Positions 1-9,521 of a stretch of 64,000 nucleotides of DNA are shown one piece after another (the stretch's first letter is position 1; each line of letters starts with the position of its first letter). Source of the DNA: an uncultured Acidobacteriaceae bacterium (lineage in GTDB: Bacteria > Acidobacteriota > Terriglobia > Terriglobales > Acidobacteriaceae); NCBI GenBank assembly GCA_903911925.1, contig CAIWFH010000032.1, positions 46,651 through 110,650 on the forward strand, read 5' to 3'. The position numbers and the translations under genes were made by a program. The notes under the pieces were generated by a model. It worked only from the letters and a program-made list of their open reading frames with translations, searched no databases and was not told the origin of the DNA.

Positions 1-2919
1 CTGACTCCGCGGCCTGCGGCGGTTCAGGGAACGGAGACTCTGAAAGTGGACCTCGGCGGAACATGGAACTTCATCGTTCAGCCTGCCCCACAGTTTTGGG
101 AAAAGAAGACCGCATCCGCCGAATCCACGGGCACGATTCAAGTGCCGGGTGAATGGGCCATGCAGGGCTACACGGTCCCCAAGAGCGGCGCCGCCGGCTA
201 CTGGCGAACCATTGAGATTCCCCGCGATTGGCAGGCGAAACGAATCAAGCTGAAATGCGATGCAGCCTTCAGCCTGGCCGAGGTCTGGGTGAATGGCAAG
301 AAGGTGGGCCAATACGAAGGCGGCTTCACGCCGTTTGAGTTCGACGTTACCGACGAGGTCGAAGCTGGAAAGAGCACCGTGATCGCCTTGCGGCTCCAGC
401 AGGACACCGCTGCCGCCGACCTTTCGTCCATGATCAACTACGCGCAGCACGACCTGGGCGGAATCACGCGCAAGATCTACCTGTTTGCCGTGCCCGACGT
501 GAATCTCTATCGCCTGCATGCCGAAACACGATTCGACAGCAAATTCCAGGACGCCACCCTGCATCTGACTCTGGGCGTTGCGAATCAGTCCCGGTCGACC
601 GTCGAGGGAACGGAATTGCGGCTGCGCCTAACCGATCCTGAAGGCAAGCCCGTCTCCCTTCATCCGGATTCGGTGCGCCTGCCCGCGCTGAAGTCTGGCG
701 AAGACCGCGTGCAGGTTGTGGATATCCCCGTGACCATGCCGCAGCATTGGGAGAACGAGCATCCGTGGCTTTACAAGATGACCGCTGAACTGGTGGCCAA
801 CGGCTCGACTCTGGAGACCGCCGAACGCCGCATCGGGTTCCGCCAAATCGAAATCAAAGGCAATCAACTCATCTTGAATGGCCAGCCCATCAAGCTCCAC
901 GGCGTTGAGAGGCATGAGACCAATCCGGCGCGCGGGCGCTCGCTGCTGCCGGGAATGTGGAGCACGGACGCCAAACTGCTGCACGAAGCCAACATGAATT
1001 ACGTCTTCACATCCCACTACCCCGTGCCCGAGGAGTTCCTCGACGCCTGCGACGAAGCGGGGCTGCTGGTCACCGAGGAGATGCCCTCTGTCTGGGTGGG
1101 ATGGCAGAACGGAACCGGAGACGCGCCCAAGGGCAACACCGATCCGCATTACTACCAAGCGATGGCGACCATCGATGCAACGGCGATCGAGAAAGACCGC
1201 AGCCATCCGTCCATCGTCTTTTGGCAGACCTGCGACGAGTGCATCTGGGGCAGAAACTACCGCAGTCTGATGTCTCTGTTTGCCGCAATCGACCAGAGCC
1301 GTCCGGTCAACTTCTCGTACGAGTCCGGCACCAGCAAATTCTTCTCGCAGCACTACCCGTCGCTCGAGGAAGCCCGCAAGGCGCAGGCGGAGAGTGGCAA
1401 GCCCATCATCTACGATCAGTACTGCCACATCAACAACTACAATCGCCGCGAGCACTATACCGATCCCGGTTTGCGCGACTACTACGGCCATGCCATCGCA
1501 CCCATGTGGGACGCCATGTATGCCAACCCCGGCATCGCCGGCGGGGCCATCTGGGAGTGGAGCGACGATGTCTTCGAGCTTCCCCCCCAGGGCCATGAGC
1601 GCGATCGCTTCCAGGGCTACCTGGACCCGCAGAGCGGCCGCTGGCAGGTAGGCTACGGACCCTGGGGAATCGTGGACTCCTGGCTGCGCAAAAAGCCCGA
1701 GTTCTGGAATGTGAAAAAGGCATATTCCCCAGTCCGCATTCGCGAGCATGAGGCGATCCTCGTGGATGTCGGCGGGCGGTTGCGCATCCCGGTCGAGAAT
1801 CGGTATTTCTTCACCAATTTGAACGAATTGAAAATCGATTGGGTTTTCGGCCAATCGCATGGAACCGCAACCGCCGATGTCCCGCCGAATTCGAAAGGCG
1901 TCATCGAAATCCCCATGCCGGAAATCGCCGCCGGAACCCAGGACCTGACACTCAAATTCTTCAACCGCGGCGAGCTTGTAGACGCCTATATCCTGCCCAT
2001 TGGGAAGGTAGTCCCCGCGTCCGCCCAGGCGGCCGACACAACGCCATCGAGCCCTGCGGCTAGTCTTGAGCTAAATGGAAAATCTTTTATCGTGCGAGCC
2101 AAGGATTGCTATTGGGAATTCGATCGCAAAACCGGAATGTTGGTAGCAGGTGGAAGACCGCGTCAAACAGCGTCCGTGGTTGGTGGGCCATCTCTTGCCA
2201 TCACGCCGCTCGAACTTGCTGGCTTCTCGCAGATCTCCGGCCCCAACGTCACACTGCAACCGCCCGTGATGAACTGGACCGCATCGAAAGTCGAAGCGCA
2301 AGTGGAAGGCGGCTCTGTCGTCATCCGAGCCAGCGGCAGCTACCCCGAATACTCCGGCGTCTACACCGCCCGGGTCGACGGCGCAGGCCGCCTTGCGTTG
2401 GACTACCGCTTTGAGTTCAGGGGCGCCGAGGCGCGGGTGCGCGAAATCGGGCTCTTGTTCGATGCTCCCGCCACCGCCAATATCCTTCACTGGAAGCACC
2501 AGACCCAGTGGAGCTGGTACCCCGACGGGCACATCGGCCGGCCGGAAGGCAGCGCGCCCGCTTTCCGCGACGCATCAGCCTGGCCCAAGGCTGTATGGGG
2601 CCAGACCCCTCCTTGGCCGTGGGAACTGGACTCGACCGCGGAAGGTACCAACGACTTCCGCAGCTCGAAATTCAATATCCTGTGGGCATCGCTCACCAAC
2701 GCGCAAGAGCAGGGCCTGCGGGTCGACTCTGACGGCCGCCAGACCGTCCGCGCCTGGGTAGATAAGGACCGTATCAGGTTGCTCGTATCCGACTTTGCCA
2801 ACGGCGGAAGCGAACCTTTCCTGCGCGACACGCACTGGACTCAGGAACAGAAAACGCTGCACAAGGGCGACGTGATCTCCGGCAACGTGCGGCTAAGCGT
2901 GAACGGCGAGATGCGGTAA
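1..2919 (+). CDS. Glycoside hydrolase family 2 protein, 5' partial, nucleophile position substituted
   Basis: Secreted-type GH2 (beta-galactosidase/beta-glucuronidase superfamily) protein. The frame is open from base 1, so the N-terminus and leader lie outside the window; the first in-window GTG (46) is already inside the sugar-binding domain (DLGGTWNF). Order: jelly-roll sugar-binding domain, immunoglobulin-like domain, TIM barrel (NGQPIKLHGVERHE, then VFTSHYP), C-terminal beta domains. It is paralogous to the GH2 gene at 4,288-7,188. At the acid/base the usual Asn-Glu reads Asp-Glu (TCDECIW, Glu codon 1237-1239). At the nucleophile the paralogue has NDEFAH, whereas this protein has YDQYCH, with Gln at codon 1417-1419. 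Family assignment is firm; hydrolytic activity is doubtful. A perfect palindrome follows the stop. Confidence 0.9.
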   Translation: MTPRPAAVQGTETLKVDLGGTWNFIVQPAPQFWEKKTASAESTGTIQVPGEWAMQGYTVPKSGAAGYWRTIEIPRDWQAKRIKLKCDAAFSLAEVWVNGKKVGQYEGGFTPFEFDVTDEVEAGKSTVIALRLQQDTAAADLSSMINYAQHDLGGITRKIYLFAVPDVNLYRLHAETRFDSKFQDATLHLTLGVANQSRSTVEGTELRLRLTDPEGKPVSLHPDSVRLPALKSGEDRVQVVDIPVTMPQHWENEHPWLYKMTAELVANGSTLETAERRIGFRQIEIKGNQLILNGQPIKLHGVERHETNPARGRSLLPGMWSTDAKLLHEANMNYVFTSHYPVPEEFLDACDEAGLLVTEEMPSVWVGWQNGTGDAPKGNTDPHYYQAMATIDATAIEKDRSHPSIVFWQTCDECIWGRNYRSLMSLFAAIDQSRPVNFSYESGTSKFFSQHYPSLEEARKAQAESGKPIIYDQYCHINNYNRREHYTDPGLRDYYGHAIAPMWDAMYANPGIAGGAIWEWSDDVFELPPQGHERDRFQGYLDPQSGRWQVGYGPWGIVDSWLRKKPEFWNVKKAYSPVRIREHEAILVDVGGRLRIPVENRYFFTNLNELKIDWVFGQSHGTATADVPPNSKGVIEIPMPEIAAGTQDLTLKFFNRGELVDAYILPIGKVVPASAQAADTTPSSPAASLELNGKSFIVRAKDCYWEFDRKTGMLVAGGRPRQTASVVGGPSLAITPLELAGFSQISGPNVTLQPPVMNWTASKVEAQVEGGSVVIRASGSYPEYSGVYTARVDGAGRLALDYRFEFRGAEARVREIGLLFDAPATANILHWKHQTQWSWYPDGHIGRPEGSAPAFRDASAWPKAVWGQTPPWPWELDSTAEGTNDFRSSKFNILWASLTNAQEQGLRVDSDGRQTVRAWVDKDRIRLLVSDFANGGSEPFLRDTHWTQEQKTLHKGDVISGNVRLSVNGEMR

Positions 2920-2925
2920 TAAACT

Positions 2926-2951
2926 GCCTCCATACCCCGGGGTATGGAGGC
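2926..2951. repeat. Perfect 26-bp palindrome downstream of GH2 gene
   Basis: Two 13-base arms (GCCTCCATACCCC and its exact reverse complement) meet without a spacer 7 bases after the GH2 stop codon. RNA could fold into a stable hairpin with a tight CCGG-type loop. No T-run follows on either strand, so it is not a textbook intrinsic terminator. It could be an mRNA 3'-end stabiliser, a rho-assisted stop or a protein-binding palindrome. Confidence 0.6.
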
Positions 2952-3089
2952 GCAAAATCCGGCTTTGTATCAGGGCATGGCTTCAGCCGTGCCGCAAAAG
3001 GCTGAGAGGAGGAATCGGGCTTTAGCTCCTGTCATGGCAAGACCAGCAGGCAACGCGTCGATGGGTAACTCTGCTACGGCCCTGGAAAG

Positions 3090-4049
3090 TCAATGCATCG
3101 GAGCGTAATAACCGGAACGAACTTCGATCCTGCCCACTCGGTCGGGGGGCTGAAGCTCTATCTCATGGAAAGAGCCGTCGTGCCTCAGATTTGCAGGGTT
3201 GTACACCACCCGATATTGATTTCTCATTTCTGACTCAATCGTCCTGAGATCGCTCCAAATTGCATCCTCCGTGTCATCTGCTGGAAATACACGGCCTCCC
3301 GTCTTGGATGCAAGGTCTGCCAGTAGCTTCGGCCCCGTAGAGTAATGGCCCGAATCAGGCGCAACCCCGAAGGCGTAAATGACAGTATTGCTACGCTGGC
3401 AGGCTCCCAGTGTTTCCTCAAGCGACATATGGCTTGAGTTGTCTACTCCGTCTGAGAACAAGAGGATGAAATTCCCGGTGGCTGTTGGATCGACCTTGCC
3501 AAATCCATAAAAACAGGCGCGAAAGATCGTATCAAAGATGGCTGTTCCGCCAAGCGGATTCATTTTCCCCGATTTGATGTTTCGAATGCCGTGCGAAAGC
3601 AGCAACGGGTCACTTGTAAATGATTGTGCGATTTCCGAAGAGTATCCAAAATCCATAATGAATGCCTGATCGGACTTCTGCCTGAAGAGCCGCTGGGCAT
3701 AACGCTCAGCGATGGACTTGCTCTCGGGAAGAGTCTGCTGCATAGACTCGCTTGTGTCTAGCAAGATTCCGGCGCGGACCGGACGACCGATCAGGGAATC
3801 GAATGCAACGATTCTGTGCGACGCGATTCCCTTGTCGAAGAGCTTGATTTCCCCGAGTGTTAAATCGTTGATCGGAAGCCCATGAGCATCGGTCGCGTGA
3901 AAGGTCAGGATTACTTCGTCAACTGACAATTGCAATGTGGATGAACCTGTGCTCTGATCGGCATTCGATCCGGCCTGACCTTCGGCCTGCCAGGAACAGC
4001 AGAATAGCGCAATAAAAGCGGCTCCTCGGATTGTCCGCGTCCAAAACAT
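3090..4049 (-). CDS. VWFA-related acidobacterial-type secreted protein
   Basis: Predicted exported protein with one von Willebrand factor A domain, resembling the VWFA-related family that is expanded in Acidobacteriota. The ATG at 4049 gives a clean signal peptide (MFWTRTIRGAAFIALFCCSW, cleavage near QAEGQA); an in-frame upstream start at 4196 adds an arginine-rich stretch with no signal character and is less likely. The metal-ion-dependent adhesion site is visible as DTSESM (DxSxS), with further acidic loop residues in FSDGVDNS. The family commonly starts with a domain of the form seen here (VILTFHATDAHGLPI, LTLGEIKLFD). Function is unknown; VWA domains usually bind protein partners. It sits between two GH2 genes with no clear operon link. 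Confidence 0.85.
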   Translation of the reverse strand: MFWTRTIRGAAFIALFCCSWQAEGQAGSNADQSTGSSTLQLSVDEVILTFHATDAHGLPINDLTLGEIKLFDKGIASHRIVAFDSLIGRPVRAGILLDTSESMQQTLPESKSIAERYAQRLFRQKSDQAFIMDFGYSSEIAQSFTSDPLLLSHGIRNIKSGKMNPLGGTAIFDTIFRACFYGFGKVDPTATGNFILLFSDGVDNSSHMSLEETLGACQRSNTVIYAFGVAPDSGHYSTGPKLLADLASKTGGRVFPADDTEDAIWSDLRTIESEMRNQYRVVYNPANLRHDGSFHEIELQPPDRVGRIEVRSGYYAPMH

Positions 4050-4287
4050 CGATGTTCGAAGGATAGCAGTCCTCCAAAGCAACGCAGAATGACGCAACCC
4101 GATGTACAGCCCTCGACCAAGAATCACTGCCATTTCGAGAGACAAACGGGAACGCCGGAGTTCATCGCACGGCCAATCAGCCATCGGAAAAACCAAAACG
4201 GAACTGGCGGCAGGGAGTCACTGTATCCTGCAGCCAGTTCCGTAAGCCTTTGCGTCGGCGACGAGAGTTGCCGGCGCTGCTTTGTGT

Positions 4288-7188
4288 TTACCCCTCTTCA
4301 GGCAAGTCGGTAAGGCGCACTTTTATTTCGTGCGTTGTCACCGCTGGTCCATCCTTCGGACCGGTGTAGTTGCCCCAGTCCAGGTCGGGGTAGGACCAGA
4401 AGTTATAGAGGCTGAATGTGACTTGTCCGTTAGGCAGTACCCCGGCCCGCGCCGCGATTTCAGCGTCCCCTTCCGCGCGCACGCGAACGTTTCCGCCGGC
4501 CAGGATGCAGGAGGCCCACCAGACGTTCTCCTTCAAGCAGCGAAAGTCGTTCGATGCCTGCGGAGCGCGGCCGTCCTTGCCATAGAGGAAGAAATCGTCC
4601 ACGTCTTCCGACCACGGCCACTCCGGCTTGGCGCCGTAGCCAAGCGCGGCATGCTTCGGCTGTTTCAAGGCAACGCCCTGCGGCCGCCCGATGTGGTCCT
4701 CGGGATACACCGACCACAAAGAAGTACGATTCCATGCCAGCTTCTCAACCGTATGGGGCAGCACGAACGCTATGCCAGCCTGTTGACTTCCCTTTCTTTC
4801 GCCCAGCCGATACATGGTGGTCATCAGGCCGGTTCCATCGATGGTGATCTCAAACTCTACCGGGTAGCTCTCGATCCCCTCAGCATCTTTGAACTCGCCC
4901 GAGGTATAGATCCTGGCCACATCTCCGTCAACGGCGGCTTCAAATTTCCTCAACAGCCAGTTTTCAGTCAGCGGACCCGTTCCCAGGTCAACATACGGAC
5001 CGCCCGCAATCACCAACTGGTTGTCGAATCGCGCCTCGGCAAGCAGTCCTGTCGCTGAGGTGAAAACGATAGAGAAGTGCGGGCCGGTTATCACCACACG
5101 CTCCCCGCTGTTTTCGAGCTTTACGGCAGCGAGCTTCGGCGTGGAAATGGCCGGCTTTGAGACGCCGACGGGCAACTCAAATTTATCAATGGAAACGCCG
5201 CCGCGGAGGAAATCCAACTTCACAGCATCCCCGGCCTTCCAATGTTGCGAAGGAATCTCAAGGTAGCCGGATTCATGCGGGGGCAGGTTAAGGTGCAGTT
5301 GCTGGCTTGGCGCCGAGCCGCTGGACCAGCGGATTTCAATCTCGCTCATATCGGCGTGATCGAATGCGTTGCGGATCGGAATGGCCAGCGCGGCGCCATT
5401 TGCTGGGACCGGGATGGGCCGATCGTCAATGCGAATCGGAGAGTAGGCTTTCCGGGTCAGCCAGTATTCCGGCTTCTCGCGTCTCCAGCCGTCGATCACT
5501 CCCCAGGGGCCATATCCTGCCGGTCCGTCGGGCAACAAGAATATTTCATCAATGCCTGCCCAGATCGATCCGCCCAGGCAGCCGTCGGAAGAAATGAATT
5601 TTTCGCCGAACTGCTTGATGCTTTGCCCCCAGAACGAGCGAACGCCCGGATCGCGCCGCAGCGTTGGCAGGTTGTAGCACGACACATGCGCGAACTCGTC
5701 GTTCAACGCCGGGTTGGCGCTGCTGCTCAAATCGGAGTCCACGTTTGCATAGTGCTTGCTGTAGATGTCAACGGGCAGCGGTAGCGGAGCGGCATCGGGG
5801 TAGCTGAAGATCGTTGGGCGACTCGGATCGTGCTTGGCGGCGAACTGGCGTTCGAGCGCGAAGTTGCCTCCCCAATGGCTCTCGTTGCCCAGCGACCAGA
5901 ACAACACTGAAGCGTGATCGCGATCGCGGCCGATCATTTCCGCAAACTGGCTCATAAAGCGTGCTTTGAACTCGGGGTCGGAAGATGCGCCATTCTCCAC
6001 ATTCGACCAGCACACCGCTGTTTCTTCTTCCAGGTAAATCCCATGCCGGTCGCATGCATCCAGGAAATGCTCAGAGGGCGGATAATGCGAGGTGCGGACA
6101 AAATTGATGTGACCCGCGCGCAGAATCTTCGCATCCATCTCGTCGAACTCCGGCGGACACGCTCTACCGTAGATGGGATGAATACTGTGACGGCACACTC
6201 CGCGCAGTTTCACGGGTTTTCCGTTCACCAGCAGTTGGTTCCCCTCGCGCTTCACGGTGCGGAATCCGATGCGCCGCTTGATTGACTGCGCAACCGTCTT
6301 GCCGATCACCAGCGATACCTCAAGCATGTAGGTGTTGGGGTGTTCGGAGTCCCACGACTTCGGAGCGGAAACCACGATGTCGGCACTTGCCGCGTCACTA
6401 CGCGCTGCGAAGGGAATGGTGCCCGGCTGCAAGGTCAATGCCCGTCCCGATTCGTCGGTCACCTTCACTTCAAGCCGGCCGCCGGCGGCGATGGCCGATG
6501 AAAACCCGGCGACTAAATGGATGCGGCCGTCCTGAAACTTGTCGTCCAGCGTCACTGTCGTTTCAAGTGAGCGAAGATAGTCGCGCGGCACGGCGATCAG
6601 GCGCACGTCGCGCAGAATTCCGCCGATCAGGTGCTTGGCGTAGTAGGTCTCCTGCGAAATGTCGTCGCTGCGATCAGTCACTCCAACCACGAGTTCCGCA
6701 TTTTCGCCCGCCTTCACGAGGTCGGTGATGTCACAGTCCCATGCGGTGAAGCCGCCGAAATGGTCGCGCACGTGCGTTCCGTTCACCCAAACCCGGGCAA
6801 AGCTGTAAACGCCATCGAAGCGGAGAAAGACTCGCTGATTCGCAAATTCGGCAGGAATCGCAATGGTTCTCCTGCACGGATATTCACGATTCGGCGCAAT
6901 CGAAAGTCCCTGGGTGGCGAATTCATTGGGAACCGTCATCTTCGTCCATGAACTGTCGAGCGCGCTCTTCCAGAACTCCGCGGGGGGATTCATGTTCACC
7001 CGCCACTCACCTGCCAGGTTCACGACCGGCTGCTTTACGCCGGCCACCGACGAAGGTACCGGAACGAGCGCCGGAATTGCGACATCGGCGGAAACTTCGC
7101 CATTCAAAATGCCTGCACCGTGCAGAAGGCGCCCGTTTGCCGTCAGGCATACTGCGCCAAGAGCTTCAACAAATGTCCGTCTATCCAC
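4288..7188 (-). CDS. Glycoside hydrolase family 2 protein, Tat-type leader
   Basis: GH2 enzyme predicted to cleave a beta-linked galactoside, glucuronide or similar glycan outside the cytoplasm. The start is taken as GTG at 7188, because AAGAGGAG lies 6 bases upstream and the protein then begins VDRRTFVEALGA, a twin-arginine-like leader; an in-frame ATG at 7218 would put ten extra residues before it. Domain order is sugar-binding (about residues 55-210), Ig-like, TIM barrel (NGKPVKLRGVCRH) and C-terminal beta domains. Numbered from the GTG, acid/base Glu is residue 436 in WSLGNES and the likely nucleophile is Glu498 in NDEFAH. It is a paralogue of the partial gene at the left edge, but with both catalytic glutamates intact. 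Substrate cannot be read from sequence. Confidence 0.92.
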   Translation of the reverse strand: MDRRTFVEALGAVCLTANGRLLHGAGILNGEVSADVAIPALVPVPSSVAGVKQPVVNLAGEWRVNMNPPAEFWKSALDSSWTKMTVPNEFATQGLSIAPNREYPCRRTIAIPAEFANQRVFLRFDGVYSFARVWVNGTHVRDHFGGFTAWDCDITDLVKAGENAELVVGVTDRSDDISQETYYAKHLIGGILRDVRLIAVPRDYLRSLETTVTLDDKFQDGRIHLVAGFSSAIAAGGRLEVKVTDESGRALTLQPGTIPFAARSDAASADIVVSAPKSWDSEHPNTYMLEVSLVIGKTVAQSIKRRIGFRTVKREGNQLLVNGKPVKLRGVCRHSIHPIYGRACPPEFDEMDAKILRAGHINFVRTSHYPPSEHFLDACDRHGIYLEEETAVCWSNVENGASSDPEFKARFMSQFAEMIGRDRDHASVLFWSLGNESHWGGNFALERQFAAKHDPSRPTIFSYPDAAPLPLPVDIYSKHYANVDSDLSSSANPALNDEFAHVSCYNLPTLRRDPGVRSFWGQSIKQFGEKFISSDGCLGGSIWAGIDEIFLLPDGPAGYGPWGVIDGWRREKPEYWLTRKAYSPIRIDDRPIPVPANGAALAIPIRNAFDHADMSEIEIRWSSGSAPSQQLHLNLPPHESGYLEIPSQHWKAGDAVKLDFLRGGVSIDKFELPVGVSKPAISTPKLAAVKLENSGERVVITGPHFSIVFTSATGLLAEARFDNQLVIAGGPYVDLGTGPLTENWLLRKFEAAVDGDVARIYTSGEFKDAEGIESYPVEFEITIDGTGLMTTMYRLGERKGSQQAGIAFVLPHTVEKLAWNRTSLWSVYPEDHIGRPQGVALKQPKHAALGYGAKPEWPWSEDVDDFFLYGKDGRAPQASNDFRCLKENVWWASCILAGGNVRVRAEGDAEIAARAGVLPNGQVTFSLYNFWSYPDLDWGNYTGPKDGPAVTTHEIKVRLTDLPEEG

Positions 7189-7430
7189 AAAAATCTCCTC
7201 TTGAAGTGCGCCTGACAATGCCAGTCATGCGCACAGTACCACTGCCAACGCTGTTCGTTGTTCCGCCAAAGCGTATGCCCCGCTCCGCCCTCATGTCAAG
7301 AAATGGCGGCACTCTCCGCCGTGACAGCGGACTGTCCAGCCTCCACCGTACCAGTTGACCTCCTTGCCTCATTGGTCTTACCTTTAGAATTCACTCGCCA
7401 TAAGCGTTTGCGTGACGGGAACGAGGTTCA

Positions 7431-8591
7431 ATGAAGATCACCCAAGTCAAGAGTTGGCTGGTTGAAGGCATCAAGTACAACTGGGTCCTGATAAAAATTT
7501 ATACAGACGCCGGGATTACCGGTATCGGCGAAGGCACCAACTGGCCGGGGAGCCCCCTGGTGCTTGAAGCATGCAGGCATGTTGGAGAGACCATCGTAGG
7601 AGAAGATCCGACGCGCATCGATTTTCTCTGGACCAAGCTCTACCGCGACTTCAATTGGCTGGGACAGGGCGGCCCGCTTCTCTCCGCCATCAGCGCCGTC
7701 GACATCGCACTTTGGGATATCGCGGGCAAGCGCGCCGGGCTGCCGGTTTACGATTTGCTCGGCGGCGCGTACCGCAAGCAAATCAAGCTTTACGCGAACT
7801 ACTGGTTCCTTGGCGGCAAAGGCACTCCCGCGGATTATGCCGAACAGGCCATCACCATGAAGGCCAAGGGCTTCAGCGCCTGCAAGATGGACCCGTTTGC
7901 GCACGTCAGCTACTGGTATGGCGAGGATCTGTCGCACGACCTGGGGCTAACCGAAGCGCAAAAGAAGATGGCGATTGAGCGGCTGGTGGCCGTGCAGAAC
8001 GCAGTCGGCCCGGACTTTCCCATAGCGGTGGAGACGCACGCCATGCTGAACAGCGCCACGGCTATCGAAATGGCGCGGCGCATCGCCGAAGCGGGAATCA
8101 ACTGCATGTGGTATGAAGAGCCGGCCGGCCCCGAGTTCCCTGCCGAGATCGCGGCCATTCGCAGCAAAATTTCATTGCCGGTGTGCGTGGGCGAACGGCT
8201 GCACTCGCGCTTCATGGCCCGCCCCGTCCTGGAAATGCACGCCGCTGATTTCCTCATGCCCGATATCACCCGCTGCGGAGGCATCGGAGAGATGAAAAAG
8301 ATGGCCACCTTGTGCGAAACCTTCAACGTGCCCATCGCGCCGCACAACCCGAATGGTCCCATTTCAACCATCGCCGCGGCCCACGTAATGGCCTCGGTGC
8401 CCAACTTCTTCTTGCAGGAGTTTATGGTCACCGACGTTCCGTGGCGCGATACGGTTCTCGACAAGCCGCTGCCGGTTCGCAACGGAGTTTTTGAGTTGAG
8501 CGATGAGCCGGGTTTGGGCTTTGACCTGGTCGAGAGCGAAATGGAGAAGCACCCCGGCGTCACGCAACGGCGCGCTGGATTCTATGTCTGA
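7431..8591 (+). CDS. Enolase-superfamily sugar-acid dehydratase (mandelate racemase/muconate lactonizing family)
   Basis: Probable dehydratase converting an aldonate to a 2-keto-3-deoxy acid, with a typical 386-residue length. The N-terminal capping domain is followed by the TIM barrel. A catalytic Lys lies in the ACKMDPF motif. The three Mg2+ ligands are Glu in AVETH, Glu in YEEPAGPE and Glu in VGERLHSR. A general His lies in IAPHNPNGP. The KxDPF form recalls gluconate/galactonate dehydratase-like members, but substrate specificity in this superfamily cannot be called from motifs. A GAGG Shine-Dalgarno precedes the ATG. It is the first gene of a four-gene plus-strand unit with RraA-like, RhaT-like and SDR proteins, a set that would serve non-phosphorylative sugar catabolism. 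Confidence 0.88.
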   Translation: MKITQVKSWLVEGIKYNWVLIKIYTDAGITGIGEGTNWPGSPLVLEACRHVGETIVGEDPTRIDFLWTKLYRDFNWLGQGGPLLSAISAVDIALWDIAGKRAGLPVYDLLGGAYRKQIKLYANYWFLGGKGTPADYAEQAITMKAKGFSACKMDPFAHVSYWYGEDLSHDLGLTEAQKKMAIERLVAVQNAVGPDFPIAVETHAMLNSATAIEMARRIAEAGINCMWYEEPAGPEFPAEIAAIRSKISLPVCVGERLHSRFMARPVLEMHAADFLMPDITRCGGIGEMKKMATLCETFNVPIAPHNPNGPISTIAAAHVMASVPNFFLQEFMVTDVPWRDTVLDKPLPVRNGVFELSDEPGLGFDLVESEMEKHPGVTQRRAGFYV

Positions 8592-8620
8592 CAAGCATCC
8601 GCGTTCAGCACAAAAAATCT

Positions 8621-8714
8621 GTGTAGCGCCGGCCTCCCGGCTGGGGTCCCCGGTGACAGGTCTTCGTCGCTGGGGTGGTTGACCGGCTGTCGCGTGGGTC
8701 TCCCGGCCCACGCG
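8621..8714. repeat. Intergenic GC-rich repeat, copy 1
   Basis: The 173-bp gap between dehydratase and RraA genes carries GTGTAGCGCCGGCCTCCCGG (8621-8640), then after about 45 bases an inverted-repeat segment built on GCGTGGG and CCCACGC (8692-8714). The first block recurs with one mismatch at 11,327 and TCCCGGCCCACGC recurs exactly at 11,341. This indicates a dispersed non-coding element rather than random GC-rich sequence. Confidence 0.55.
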
Positions 8715-8764
8715 CTTGGAATCACCGATTCTGTTTGGCTTAATCGCGAAGTGACGGAGAAGAG

Positions 8765-9427
8765 ATGAACACCAGACCAGACCATGAATTATTCGAGGAG
8801 ATGCGCACTCACCTCTTCACCGCGATCATCGGCGATGTTCTTGACCTGCACGGCTACCACAATCAGTTCCTGATGCCAGAGTGCCGCCCGCTTTCTCCCA
8901 GCATGGTGGTGTGCGGACGCGCCATGACGGTCTATGAGGCCGATGTCGCCGGGCCTGTCGATCCTCCTTTTGGATTAATGCTGAAAGCCCTTGATTCCTT
9001 GAAGCAGGACGAAGTCTATATTGCTTCGGGCGCTTCTCCCACTTACGCGCTCTGGGGAGAGTTGATGAGCACTGCCGCGCGTGTTCGCGGCGCCGCCGGT
9101 GCTGTGCTGGCAGGCTACGCCCGCGACACCAATGGAATTCTCGAAATGAACTTTCCCGTCTTCTGCTACGGGAGTTACGCGCAGGACCAGAAGGGGCGCG
9201 GACACGTCTTGGATTATCGCGTTCCCCTCGACATTCAGGGCGTTAAGGTGAACCCCGGCGACATCGTTTTTGGCGACATCGACGGCGTCGTCATTCTGCC
9301 CCAGGAAGCCGAAGCCGCAGTGGTCGCTCACGCCCTCGAACAAGTGAAGAAAGAGAAGACCGCTAGGCACCTTTTGCTCGGCGGCGCCTCTGCGGAATCC
9401 GTGTTCGGCGAGACGGGTGTCCTATGA
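8765..9427 (+). CDS. RraA family protein (possible 2-keto-acid aldolase/lyase)
   Basis: 220-residue member of the RraA/HMG-aldolase fold. The signature GELMSTAARVRGAAGAVLAG followed by YARD matches the active-site helix and the Arg-Asp pair that binds pyruvate and a divalent metal in the class II aldolase members. Some RraA proteins instead modulate RNase E; the catabolic context favours an enzyme. GGAGAAGAG precedes the ATG. It follows the sugar-acid dehydratase after a repeat-bearing gap and precedes a sugar symporter. A role in cleaving the 2-keto-3-deoxy product, or a related hydroxy-keto acid, to pyruvate is an inference from these neighbours. Confidence 0.85.
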   Translation: MNTRPDHELFEEMRTHLFTAIIGDVLDLHGYHNQFLMPECRPLSPSMVVCGRAMTVYEADVAGPVDPPFGLMLKALDSLKQDEVYIASGASPTYALWGELMSTAARVRGAAGAVLAGYARDTNGILEMNFPVFCYGSYAQDQKGRGHVLDYRVPLDIQGVKVNPGDIVFGDIDGVVILPQEAEAAVVAHALEQVKKEKTARHLLLGGASAESVFGETGVL

Positions 9428-9521
9428 TGTCGTTGGACCTGTTGAGCGTGCGCGTGCGCGCTCCATTTATGAATCGTAGTTTGTAACCTTCCGCGGCACA
9501 AAAGTACGGGGCTTGAAAATC

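Noticed and set aside
628..1860. Long minus-strand open frame (410 codons) inside the first GH2 gene
   Set aside because: It is antisense to a clear GH2 coding frame, has no family resemblance and arises from GC-rich third-position bias. The same applies to long antisense frames at 14,555-15,724, 19,932-21,152, 25,765-26,652, 30,168-31,121 and 40,063-41,133.
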